Of a DNA stretch of 64,000 nt, positions 55,201 through 64,000 are shown one piece after another; position 1 is the stretch's first letter; every line of letters begins with the position of its first letter. The translations under genes and the position numbers were made by a program. A model generated the notes under the pieces. It worked only from the letters and a program-made list of their open reading frames with translations, did no database searches and was not told the DNA's origin. The DNA is taken from assembly GCA_035048495.1 (NCBI GenBank), contig CM068543.1, positions 24,665,751 through 24,729,750 of the forward strand, read 5' to 3'. This DNA is from Euptelea pleiosperma. Taxonomy: Eukaryota; Streptophyta; Magnoliopsida; Ranunculales; Eupteleaceae.

Positions 55201-58200
55201 ATCAAGGATTAAAATTCATTTATTTACTTGTCGTTTTTCTCCATCCCTAGGTGTATTGCAATACATTGGAGAAAATTATAAGGGACTTCTTATGGAGCGA
55301 TAGAGTTGAGGTTGGTAAGTTCCACCGATCGATTGGAAGACAATGTGTCGTTGTAAGTCACAAGGAGGTTTAGGGATCAAGAATATCTTAGATGCGGCTT
55401 TATTGGGCAAATGGTTGTGGAGGTTTGGGAATCTTCTAGTTTGTGGAGGAAGGCGATTGCGGGAAAATATGGGGTTTCAGTCTTTTGATTGGGATGGGAT
55501 AGCTGTTTTTTTGACTTACGGGTGTTGCGTTTGGAGGGGTATCATGAGGATTTATGCGAATTTCTCTGAGGGATTGCTTTACAAGGTGAGACTTGGGGAC
55601 AGAGTTCAATTTTGGGAGAATAGGCAGTGTGGAGTTCCTCTTATGAAGGAGTTTCCCGGTCTATTCTCTCTTTCAGATAAGAAGAATTGTTTTATTCTAG
55701 TTTGCTTTGTCGGTAAGGGGGAAATACGGCTTGGAGCTTCGGTTTCAAAAGAAGGCTATTGGGAGACTAAGGTAGTGTCCCGTTTATTGGTTCGCTTGCA
55801 TGATTCGCATCTATCTCTCTTGGAGCCGGATAGGTGTCTTTGGAGATGGTGGATTTCAGTTCGTTACTAGGAAATTTGTAGTGTGAATGATTACATGGGT
55901 GTATGACATAATCATGCCACCATGATAATTGGGATTTTGGGATGTAGTGCATCCGAATGTCATCATGGGTGTTCACTTGAAACGTTTTGATTTTCTATCT
56001 TGGCTTCCTATACGACATACACTATTTTGAAGAGTATTTGGGACCTAGTTCTTGAAAGAATAAAAATAAAGTCGTCTTTGTTGGAAGAATAGTTTCCTTC
56101 CTTCAGGTTTTTGAGATGCCCGCCTCGGTTGCTAATCAATTGGAGAAACTTCAACAAGATTTGTTGTGGAGTGGTTGTGCGTAAAAGAGGAGTTCTCATC
56201 TTGTGTAGTGGAAATTGGCGTGCCAGCCAAAAAGGGGGTATAGGTTGAGAACATTAAGAGTGATGACTAAGCGTTTTTGGTAAATGGTTGTGGAGATCTA
56301 AAAAGGAAGATAACACTTTTGGAGAGGGGTTGTCAGTCACAAATGGGGTGCATAATAGGAATTGAGATTGTTGAGATGTTATGGACTTATGATTTGGGGA
56401 AGGGGATTATTCAGTTGGAACAGAGGTTTTAGGGTTAGGGTTAGGTTAGAGTTGAGAGAAGAGAGAAGGATGCCATGTGTATTGCACATGACTCCATAAG
56501 TCTTATTTATAAGAAGGGTGCATCACAAAAGACAAGTATACCCCTCACAACAAGGGGTATTTATAGAACTACTAAATACGTCTAAAATATATATTTGATA
56601 ACACTCCTCAAGTTGGTGCATAGATATCTCTCATGTCCAACTTGCATAAACATTTGTAAAGTTGCCAACTAGGAACTCCCTTAGTGAAGACATCGGCTAC
56701 TTGCTCATTTGTCTTCACAAAGAGAGTACATATTTCCCCAGATACAATCTTCTCCCTAATGAAGTGGCGATCCACCTCAATGTACTTGGCCCGATCATGC
56801 TGTATTGGATTGTGAGCAATGCTGATAGTGGCCTTGTTGTCACAATATAAGCCCACAGACTAGAAATCCAAGCTTAGCAACTAGCATCTTCAATCAGAGC
56901 ATCTCACATGAGCCATTGCCCTAAACTCTGCCTCTGCACTTGATTTGGCAAATACAAGTTGTTTCTTGCTCCTCCAAGTAACCAGATTGCCCCCAATCCC
57001 AACAAAGGTGCAATAGCCAGAGGTAGATCTCCTGTCGTCTTTGCCACCAATCCAGTCTGCACCAGTGTATGACTACTCTCATGTGGCCATTCTTCTTGAA
57101 GAGAAGGCCTTGGCCAGGGGTAGACTTGAGGTATATCAAAATCCTGTGTGCTGCCTCTAAGTGAATCTCTCTGGGTGAATGCATGTACTGGCTGATAACG
57201 CTGACTGCATAGGCAATTTCTGGTCGAGTCAGGGAGAGATAGATCAACCTCCCAACCAGTCTTTAAAAAACTCTACATCCTGTAGAGGCTCACTACTCAA
57301 GTCGGCCAACTTGTGGTTGTGTTCTATGGGAGTCTCCATTGGTTTGGCTCCCAGCTTGCCACAGTCCTTACACAGATCTAAGACACGCTTCCTTTGTGAG
57401 ATGAAGATCCTTTGGCTAGATCTTGCAACCTCTATACTTAGACAGTACTTGAGAGACGCCGGATCTTTCGTCTCAAACTCCCCTACTAGGTGGCTCTTTA
57501 GTTTTGTCACCTCTTCAACATCATTCCCTGTCAGAATGATGTCATCACATAGATGATGAGGGCAATGGTACTCTTCCCTAGGTGTTTCACGAATAGGGTG
57601 TGATCGGCTTGACTTTGCGTGTAACCCAATTTCTTCACTGTTAGAGTGAATCTCTCGAACCATGCTCTCGGAGATTGCTTAAGCCCATAGAGTGCTTTCC
57701 TCAGTCGACACACCTTGCTGTTGTCCCCTGGTGGGGTGAATCCAGGAGGGGGCACCATGTATACTTCTTCATGCAGATCACTATGAAGAAATGCATTATT
57801 CACATCGAGCTGATGCAAAGACCATTCTTGGTTTGTTGCCAGGGACAACAACACCCTGATGGAGTTCATCTTTGCTACATGTGCAAAGGTCTCCACAGTC
57901 AATCCCATACGTTTGAGTGTACCCCTTGGCTACCAGTCCGCCTTGTACTTCTCCATTGATCCATCAGCCTTGTACTTCACTGTGAACACCAATTTGCATC
58001 CAACAGGTTGCTTGCCTCTTGGCAAGTCGACGAGCTCCCATGTTTTATTCTTGTCCAAGGCCTTCGTTTCTTCTACCATAGCAATTTTCCTTCTAGGGTG
58101 TGCCAACCCTTCTACCACAGAAGAGGGAATAGGGAATAGGGATAGTGGAAACAGATGTGACAAAGGCTTTATACGAGGGTGATAAGGAATCATATGAAAC

Positions 58201-61200
58201 AAAGTTGCTCAATGGATGCTGAGTACAACTCCCGATGTCTTTTCTCAAAGCAATGGGAAGATCATAATCATCAGTAGAATGAGAAATGACATGTATAGAA
58301 AGAGAGGAAATATTACCTGGATCCAAAGATGGAACCACTGGTACTGGATCAGCAGTGGCTTTCTCCCTTTTGCTATAGACTTTGAGCTCATTCTGAGCTC
58401 CATGAACACTATCAATCACACTAGTTGTTTGAGTAGGCGGAGACCTCGCAAACTCTAGAGGAGGAGATATGGATATACTAGGAAGAGGAACATTCCACCT
58501 CTCTTCACTACTACTCTCCCCCTGAAGAGAGGTGGGGGAGAAAAATGGTAGTTCCTCACGAAAGGTGACATCCATAGACACAAACTTCTTCCCTGATAAT
58601 GGATGGTAACACATACCCTTTATGGGTAGAAGAGTAACCAAGAAAGACACACTTAAGCGCTTTAAGACCTAGTTTGGTACGATGGCGACCCAAGATATGT
58701 ATATACCATACACTCCCAAAGATGTGAGGATGAACTGCGAATAGGGAAGAACTTGGAGAAAGGACATGGAGAGGAAACTTGAATTGAAGCACATGAGATG
58801 GCATTCTGTTAGTAAAATAGGCAGTAGTCAATATAGCATCATACCAATAGGATTTGGGGACATTGGAGCCAATCAAAAGAGATCGAGCTACCTCAGTCAA
58901 ATGACGTATTTTCCTTTTAGCTACACCATTTTGTTGAGGGGTGTAACTGTAGGAATTCCGGTGACAAATCCCATGGTCTAAAAAATCCCGTTGAAGACCC
59001 CCATATATATATATATATATTCTCCACCTTGGTCAGAACTAAGGACCTTAATGGAGGCACCATACTGGGTTTGGATCATCTTATGAAAACCTTTAAAGAT
59101 GGAATGAACCTCACCTTTGGTTTTCATGAGATAAACCCATGTACACCTAATATGGTCATCTACAAAAGTAACAAAGTAACGGAGGCCAGAAATAGAAGTA
59201 ATAGGGGCAAACTCCAGACATCAGAATGCACAAGATCAAAAGAAATAGAGCTTCGATTACCTCTGGAGGGATAAGTAGAACGACAATGTTTTGATAGCTC
59301 ACAAGTCTCATAGTGCAAGTCAGACAATAAAATAGAAACAAATAAAGGTGGAAATAAGAGTTTCAGGTACTGAAAGGAGACATGCCCCAGAAGGGCATGC
59401 CAACATAAAATAGAATCTATCCTACTACTACTACTACTAGAAGATGACTGCAGTCCTGTGGGTTCAGGAAGTCGTCCATCCAGAAGGTAGAGGCCATCAG
59501 CCTCATGTCCAATGCCAATCGTCCTCCTCGTCTCTAGGTCCCGAAAGACACAAGTAGAAGGAAAGTAGGTGACACTGCAGTTTGAGTTTTTAGTTAAAGC
59601 ACTAACAAATAAAAGATTGGAGGTAAATTTGGGCACATGCAAGACAGATGAAAGAGGAAGTTTAGGAAAGAAAGACATTCCCTTTCCCAGACACAGATGA
59701 TAAGGTGCCATATGTAGTCTTCACCTTATCACAACTAGAGCAAATGGTATAAGTGGAAAAGAAAGATGACGTGCTTATCATGTATTCCGAAGTCCCTGAA
59801 TCAATGTTCCAGGTGGGACTAAATGAAGGAGTGGACACATGATGGGCATGTCTAATGTTACCTGACTAAGCAAAGGAAGTCGATGGTATGGCAAAAGGAC
59901 CATCAAGCTGATTGAGCAAACGCCTGAGAGTAGCAATCTCGACTGCAGAGATACCACCAGGGGAATCCATGGTAGAACTTGGGAGTGACTGTCCCTGAGG
60001 AGGCAAAGGAGCATCCATATTGGCAGTATGAGCACCAGAAGACCTCGTTTGGCTAGGGCGACTATGTAAGTTCCAGCATCGGTCTCTCACATGCCCAAGC
60101 TTACCGCAATAGTCACACTTGGGCCTCTCCTTAGTAGAGGGCTTCCCAGCAGTAGGAGCATATGACGGAGCGGAAGCAGGATGCTGATAAGATCGGCCCT
60201 TCTGAGACTACTAATGCTTGTAGACATGAGGAGCAGAGGATGTGACAAGTGCTGATCACTCGGAGACTGGGTGCTCATCTCGAAGAGATATCCGTCGACT
60301 CTCCTTACTCTGAAGGTAGGTATGGACCTCATTGAGAGAGGGAAGATCCACCCAGCTACTAAGGATCTGGACTCGAGCTAGCTCATACGACGGATTGAGT
60401 CCAAAAAGGAACTCAATATCCTGCCCTTCTCCACATGTCGCTAATATGGAAGGACATCCTCAAGACGCGGAGGTTGATAGGAATAATAGTAATCGAGCTC
60501 CTGCCACATGCTGCGGAGAGAGGCGTAGTACTCAGCAAGGGACTTCTCCCCCTATGGAAACGAGAGATACTCTGCTTCAATTGAAAAGCCTTGCCAGTGT
60601 TCTGCTAATGGGAATATGTCTTCTTAGTAGTCTCCCAAACCTCCTGAGCCGTGCGTATAAACAAGAAACTCCATCTAATATCATGCTGCATAGAGTTGAA
60701 GAGCCAAGACATAACTGTAAGGTCATTGGTCTCCCATTGTCGATATGTGTGATCAGTCTTAGCAGGCTCAACTGTATCCCCAGTAACATGGCCCAGCTTT
60801 CCACGGCCTCCAATAAACAACCGGGCAGCTTGAGCCCATTCCAAGTAGTTCTCCCCGTCTAATTTTAATGGAATTAATCTGCAATTCGGGGTTCTCATAG
60901 GCCAATTGAAGCACCATAGACCCTCCAACTGCACTAGAGGCGGCTTCCGTGCTCCCATTGGACCCTGAGGGAATACTTGGGATAGGGCAGAGTATCCATA
61001 GCAAATTACGGCGATGGAGATCAAAGGAAAAAATAACACACACAAACGGAGGCCAAATCAACACAAAATAGCCCTAAATAGGCACATATCACTGCCAAGA
61101 GGAGTCATATATTGATTACCAACACCAGATCAACAACCAAACAGGCTGGTCAAACACAACAGTTGTGCTAACACATGTGCCAAGGGTTTGCAACCCAAGA

Positions 61201-63218
61201 ATAACCCAAAAAGGTGAAAAATGAGGTCCGTAGAGCCTTGAAGAGGTGATATCATCACCCAAAAACCAGCAAGGGATCAATAGAGGGGAATGAATCATTA
61301 GCCAACAACAACCGTAAAGAGGTACTGCTACTGGTAGTAGGATCAACAGGCGAAAAGAGGCAAAACAAGGGGTTGGCGGTAACTAGAGAAAGGAGAAATC
61401 CTCACTGAACTCTCAAAACTCCTTCAAATCACACATGGATAGAACCAATGTGTTCCTAGGTTTGTAGGGGACCAAACATAAGCAAAAAACTCCCACAAGA
61501 AACCCTCAAGAGATTAGAGATCAAGCTGGTTTAGAAAACCATTAATCATGAATTTTCGGAGAAGATGGGTCTTAAAATCATCAAGAATGACCCAAAAAAT
61601 ACAATAATTAATGAAAAATCAAGATCTATCAAGTGGTAAGGGTTTCGGGAGACCTCGCTATACGTGTCCGTATGGTCGATCATCAGCCGCACGGCCTGAT
61701 GATGTCAACAGTCGTCAAATTACCCTTGGTTCCTCTTCCGATGTACTCCGGCGGCTGGTGTTGATGATCGTTGGAATGGAGGTTTTAAGGTTAGGGTTAG
61801 GTTAGAGTTGAGAGAGAAGAGAGAATAGAGGAGAGAAGGATGTCATGTGTATTGCACATGACTCCATAATTCTTATTTATATGAAGTGGACATTACAAAA
61901 GACAAGTATACCCCTCACAACAAGGGGTATTTATAGAACTACTAAATACGTCTAAAATACGTATATGATAGCATATTCAAGGTTTTATGAGGATTTTATT
62001 AAAAACTCTAGTCACAAAGTGGGGATGTCAAGATGATTGGATTTCGGGAAGATGATTACTGTTGTGGCATTTATATGCTTTGATTTGTGCAAAGTCTTTA
62101 TAGACTGGTCCCGACAAAGGGGCTAAGAGTGAATTATATTTTGTCATAAGAAACGGAGAGGAGTCATGTGTTGCCGACCCAAAACAAGGTGTAAATGATG
62201 ATGATTGATGAAACAAAGAGGTGGTTTGGTGCCTAATTTTAAGAGGGATTTATTGGATAGAGAGAGAGGAGTGCGTCACTGTTCTTCACTGTTTCAAAGA
62301 GGTTTTCATTCCTGTGGATAGGGAGGACTCATATTTGGAGATGGGTTTTGAAAGGAGAAATTCCTGTATATTCTTTTAAGGAGTTTTCATGGGTTTACTG
62401 CAACTCTCTAGCTAGAACAGGAGTTAGTAGCAACTCTTTGTATATAGGTAACTTGATTATCTAATTATGCGCTTTCATCGAGCAGTAAAGTATGTCATGT
62501 GGTTTTTGCAAAGGGAACTTGTTGTATATATGATCCAATTGTATTTTGGGGACACCTTTTTCTATTTTGTAAATTTTATTATTCATTAATGTAATGCACC
62601 TTTGTTACTTATCAAAATAAGGGTTATTCAGAGAAGTTCTTCGATTGAGAGAAGTTGGGGTTAGTCAATTCCCCCTAGGGTGGAGGACTTCATTTTGACG
62701 GTGGTACGAATGCTTCCTAGGTGCTCCAAACCCTAGGCCTTCCTTAAAACACCCGTTTCCATTCCCACTTCTTGCAACTAAGCTTTGTTATGTAGCAGCT
62801 AAGCATTTGCTTTGCTGAATTGACTCCCTTATGCTACAAATTCCTTTTCATTCTAGTTTTATCCAAGTTAAAAACTTGCAAACCTTGATTGTCTGACTTC
62901 ACATATTCTTTTAGTGCAAGTTAATACTTTTTGTTTTGCTGGCTATATGCAGGCAAATTGTGCTGTGTGTAAGGCTGATGTGAGTGGTGCAACTGCTTTG
63001 AGTTCCTCTGCTTCTTCTATGGACTTGTATGGAACTCAATGCGTGGGTTTATATGGCAAAATTCGATCATGGAAATCTGTAAGTTAACTCTGCACTTCTG
63101 TGAGTGGGTGTTTTTCTTTAATTTGTGTCCTATTATTTTTTATTGTCTTTGTCTTTGTTAACAGGTGGCAATTCTTCAAATGTTGGAAAAGCAGATGGGG
63201 CCGGAATCGTTTCGTAAG
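49272..63218 (+). CDS. TAF2: TAF2, TFIID subunit 2, exons 1-10 (partial, continues past the window)
   Basis: Coding exons are 49272-49387, 49543-49876, 50206-50351, 50437-50503, 52061-52260, 52392-52545, 54053-54137, 54267-54358, 62953-63078 and 63165-63218, all with GT-AG introns and frame kept, giving residues 1-458 of a protein that is about 1,300-1,400 aa in plants. It opens [20 protein letters not shown] and continues through [25 protein letters not shown]2 belongs to TFIID, helps it contact the core promoter around the initiator, and acts in the nucleus. The fold is that of an M1 aminopeptidase: LARHWFG at residues 351-357 aligns with the HEXXH-QWFG zinc motif, but H, E and H are replaced (Y349, A350, R353) and the later glutamate is D372, so no peptidase activity is expected, as known for TAF2. 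Intron 8 is 8.6 kb and full of mobile DNA. Coding exons show no lesions. Confidence 0.95.
50860..51045 (+). mobile_element. Possible L1 LINE 3' end in TAF2 intron 4
   Basis: GTATATAGCTCC, TTAAATATATATCCTGTACTTACC and TATCG followed by a long A-rich tail resemble the non-coding end and tail of the L1 elements of this window. No target duplication could be found. The A-rich tail carries G interruptions. Confidence 0.4.
51046..51942. other. TAF2 intron 4, unrecognised part
   Basis: 51220-51560 has a coding-like look on the minus strand (for example a frame with Q-L-G-E-N-P near 51390) and could be a retroelement fragment, but no domain can be named. Confidence 0.35.
51943..51990 (+). pseudogene. 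Decayed duplicate of the start of TAF2 exon 5
   Basis: GTAG followed by GCCTTGAGCAAAGATATCCTCCCTGAGAATC...TTTATAGATTAAG lies 118 bases upstream of exon 5, which begins CAG|GTCTTGAGCAAGGATGATCCTCCTCGC...GTGTACAGATTAAG. The similarity begins exactly at the 3' splice site. If spliced in phase it would add about 15 codons and then a TAA stop at 51988-51990. It is a local duplication that has lost its frame. Confidence 0.7.
52546..54052. other. TAF2 intron 6
   Basis: No gene or clear element was recognised in this 1.5-kb intron. The open frames at 53068-53352 and 53831-54184 are not supported; the latter runs into exon 7 by chance. Confidence 0.45.
54359..55245. other. TAF2 intron 8, left part
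   Basis: 54520-54550 has nine T followed by GAAGTATAAACTTTATTAA, which could be the reversed tail of a LINE. Nothing else is recognised. Confidence 0.35.
55246..55870 (+). pseudogene. L1 LINE remnant in TAF2 intron 8
   Basis: The plus strand encodes [20 protein letters not shown], then WRFG, and downstream [21 protein letters not shown], the region of plant L1 polyproteins between reverse transcriptase and the zinc-binding end. It has lost both ends. Confidence 0.7.
55990..56412 (+). pseudogene. LINE remnant, left part, interrupted by a Copia element
   Basis: Pieces such as [19 protein letters not shown] and [17 protein letters not shown], the same LINE region as at 55246-55870 but diverged from it, run up to the Copia insertion. 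They resume after it at 61979. Confidence 0.6.
56413..56603 (-). repeat. Copia 3' LTR
   Basis: It is the left LTR on the plus strand, next to the polypurine tract and the RNase H stop codon (TGA at 56608-56610). It contains TTAGGGTTAGGGTTAGG and CCCCTCACAACAAGGGG, both shared with the right LTR. Confidence 0.85.
56608..61045 (-). pseudogene. Copia gag-pol polyprotein, multiple frameshifts and stops
   Basis: Read right to left: gag with [21 protein letters not shown] (about 60880-60815), the zinc knuckle [14 protein letters not shown] (60117-60076), protease with [11 protein letters not shown] (59813-59780), the GAG-pre-integrase and integrase region with HSDVW (near 59195), reverse transcriptase with [20 protein letters not shown] and [12 protein letters not shown] (about 57830-57660), and RNase H ending [13 protein letters not shown] (56608-57250). 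The catalytic YVDD region is interrupted by a frame change near 57548. The polyprotein would copy and integrate the element; with these lesions it cannot. Confidence 0.88.
61769..61973 (-). repeat. Copia 5' LTR
   Basis: It is the right LTR on the plus strand. Compared with the left copy it has an extra GA-rich stretch of about 14 bases near 61815. It is flanked on the right by the target duplication TATTC. Confidence 0.85.
61979..62621 (+). pseudogene. LINE remnant, right part and 3' end
   Basis: It continues the LINE interrupted at 56412 ([20 protein letters not shown]) and decays towards TGTAATGCACCTTTGTTACTTATCAAAATAA (to 62621), the usual end of plant L1 elements. No long poly(A) remains. 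Confidence 0.6.
62622..62952. other. TAF2 intron 8, right end
   Basis: Ordinary intron sequence with a T-rich tract near 62910-62945 before the exon 9 acceptor TGCAG. Confidence 0.6.
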
Positions 63219-64000
63219 GTGAGAGTACTAGATGCAGTTTATTTTGACAATTTGTCTGGGTGTTTGTTGTTGTTGTTGTGATTATTACACTTAGTAATTT
63301 GATGGGTGAGGATATTGTTTCCTGTTGCTGTTTGATTTTTCTGGTTCCTTAAGTCACGTGCTGGTTTTGTTCTTTCTTGAATTTTTCTTCTATTTTGCAG
63401 GAGTTCAGTTTTTAAGTGCCTTTCCGTTTGTTTGTCTTGATATATACTATTCATGTTGGTTGATGTTGTCAAGAGCTGTTCCTTATGTACTTGGTACTAT
63501 GATTCAACTTTCTTACGGTGTCAAATAACAACTTGTTGCATGGATGTGGACACATGTGTCAGAATCCAACACGGATACAAGGTGTTGGACTCAGCAAACC
63601 CAAAAAATAGGATTCGGGGACTTGGCTGTATATTTTAATTATTCAAATAGGTTCAGCCTATAATTAATAGATTTTTCCTTTTTTTATAGGAAGTGAGATA
63701 ATTGTTTAAAGGATGTTAGAAACAAAATCTTATCTTTTTCTCTCTCTACAATCCCTAAGATAAAGGAATCTTAATTTATACCTTAATTATAGGAAAAAGC
63801 TATTAATTATCTCACTTTTTATTTGAATATTTTAATTATTCAAATATTGAAGTGTCCGTGGTGTCCCAATCCATGTCCAAATGTATGGACATGCGATTTG
63901 TCAGCTGGTTGGAAGTGTCCATGCAACACAGCTCTTGCTGGTGCTTTAAATTAGTTTAGTGAGAAAGCTAAGTTGTGGCACATCGATAGTTAGCTTATTT
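63219..64000. other. TAF2 intron 10 (open), with an ACATGTGT repeat
   Basis: 63540-63950 has GGACACATGTGTCAGAATCCAACACGGATACAAGGTGTTGGAC near the left and AAGTGTCCGTGGTGTCCCAATCCATGTCC near the right, partly inverse to each other, and related to 25720-26350. Eleventh-exon sequence is not in the window. Confidence 0.5.

Larger units (their letters stand above)
56413..61973 (-). mobile_element. Copia LTR retrotransposon, full length but dead, antisense in TAF2 intron 8
   Basis: LTRs of about 191 bp (56413-56603) and 205 bp (61769-61973) share nearly all of their sequence, with about a dozen differences and one short indel by eye. TATTC flanks both sides (56408-56412, 61974-61978). On the minus strand the LTR starts TGTTATC or TGCTATC. 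The order gag, zinc knuckle, protease, integrase, reverse transcriptase, RNase H is that of Copia. A purine run GAGGAG directly before the 3' LTR is the polypurine tract. No standard tRNA-Met primer site is seen next to the 5' LTR. An (AT) run is at 59002-59022. Confidence 0.88.

Noticed and set aside
60332..60862. A 176-codon plus-strand open frame
   Set aside because: It is the antisense shadow of the Copia gag region and has no similarity to any known protein.

Overview
The window is nuclear DNA of a flowering plant with a large, transposon-rich genome. The evidence is spliced genes with GT-AG introns, a CLE peptide gene, plant-type L1 LINEs, Copia and Ty3/gypsy retrotransposons, a PIF/Harbinger transposon, a tRNA-derived SINE and many MITEs. 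The species cannot be read from the sequence. Three host genes are supported; nearly everything else is mobile DNA, much of it nested.

The host genes are: (1) a CLE12/CLE13-like signalling peptide precursor on the minus strand (8015-8314, single exon, intact); (2) a YJU2/CCDC94/CCDC130-family splicing factor on the plus strand (22794-32622, seven coding exons, 313 aa, complete); (3) the first ten coding exons (458 codons) of TAF2, a TFIID subunit, on the plus strand (49272-63218, continuing past the window). All joins in genes 2 and 3 keep frame at GT-AG sites. Both introduce long introns filled with mobile DNA.

Layout: 1-502 is a head-to-tail array of short Helitron-like units. 1270-4400 holds a retrotransposon LTR with its primer binding site and a 5'-truncated L1 LINE that landed in a foldback element. 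4400-22100 is a mosaic of foldback elements, MITEs, a SINE with perfect target duplications, two inverted LTR remnants and a second Helitron-like array, with the CLE gene inside it. 22370-32622 is the YJU2B-like gene with LINE remnants in its introns. 33400-44100 is a decayed gypsy element that lacks reverse transcriptase and integrase and is split by a 7.75-kb PIF/Harbinger element. 44200-49000 is TIR elements, one foldback copy lying in the TAF2 promoter. 49182-64000 is TAF2, whose 8.6-kb eighth intron carries an antisense Copia element nested in a LINE remnant.

The host genes do not form a pathway: one is extracellular signalling, one is pre-mRNA splicing and one is transcription initiation. 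The mobile elements are informative because many retain exact target-site duplications, so the order of insertion can be read. The observations that deserve a second look are the head-to-tail Helitron-like arrays, the foldback family that recurs about every few kilobases and sits on the TAF2 promoter, the decayed duplicate of TAF2 exon 5, the ATG-only first coding exon of the splicing factor gene, and the gag-protease-only gypsy element.
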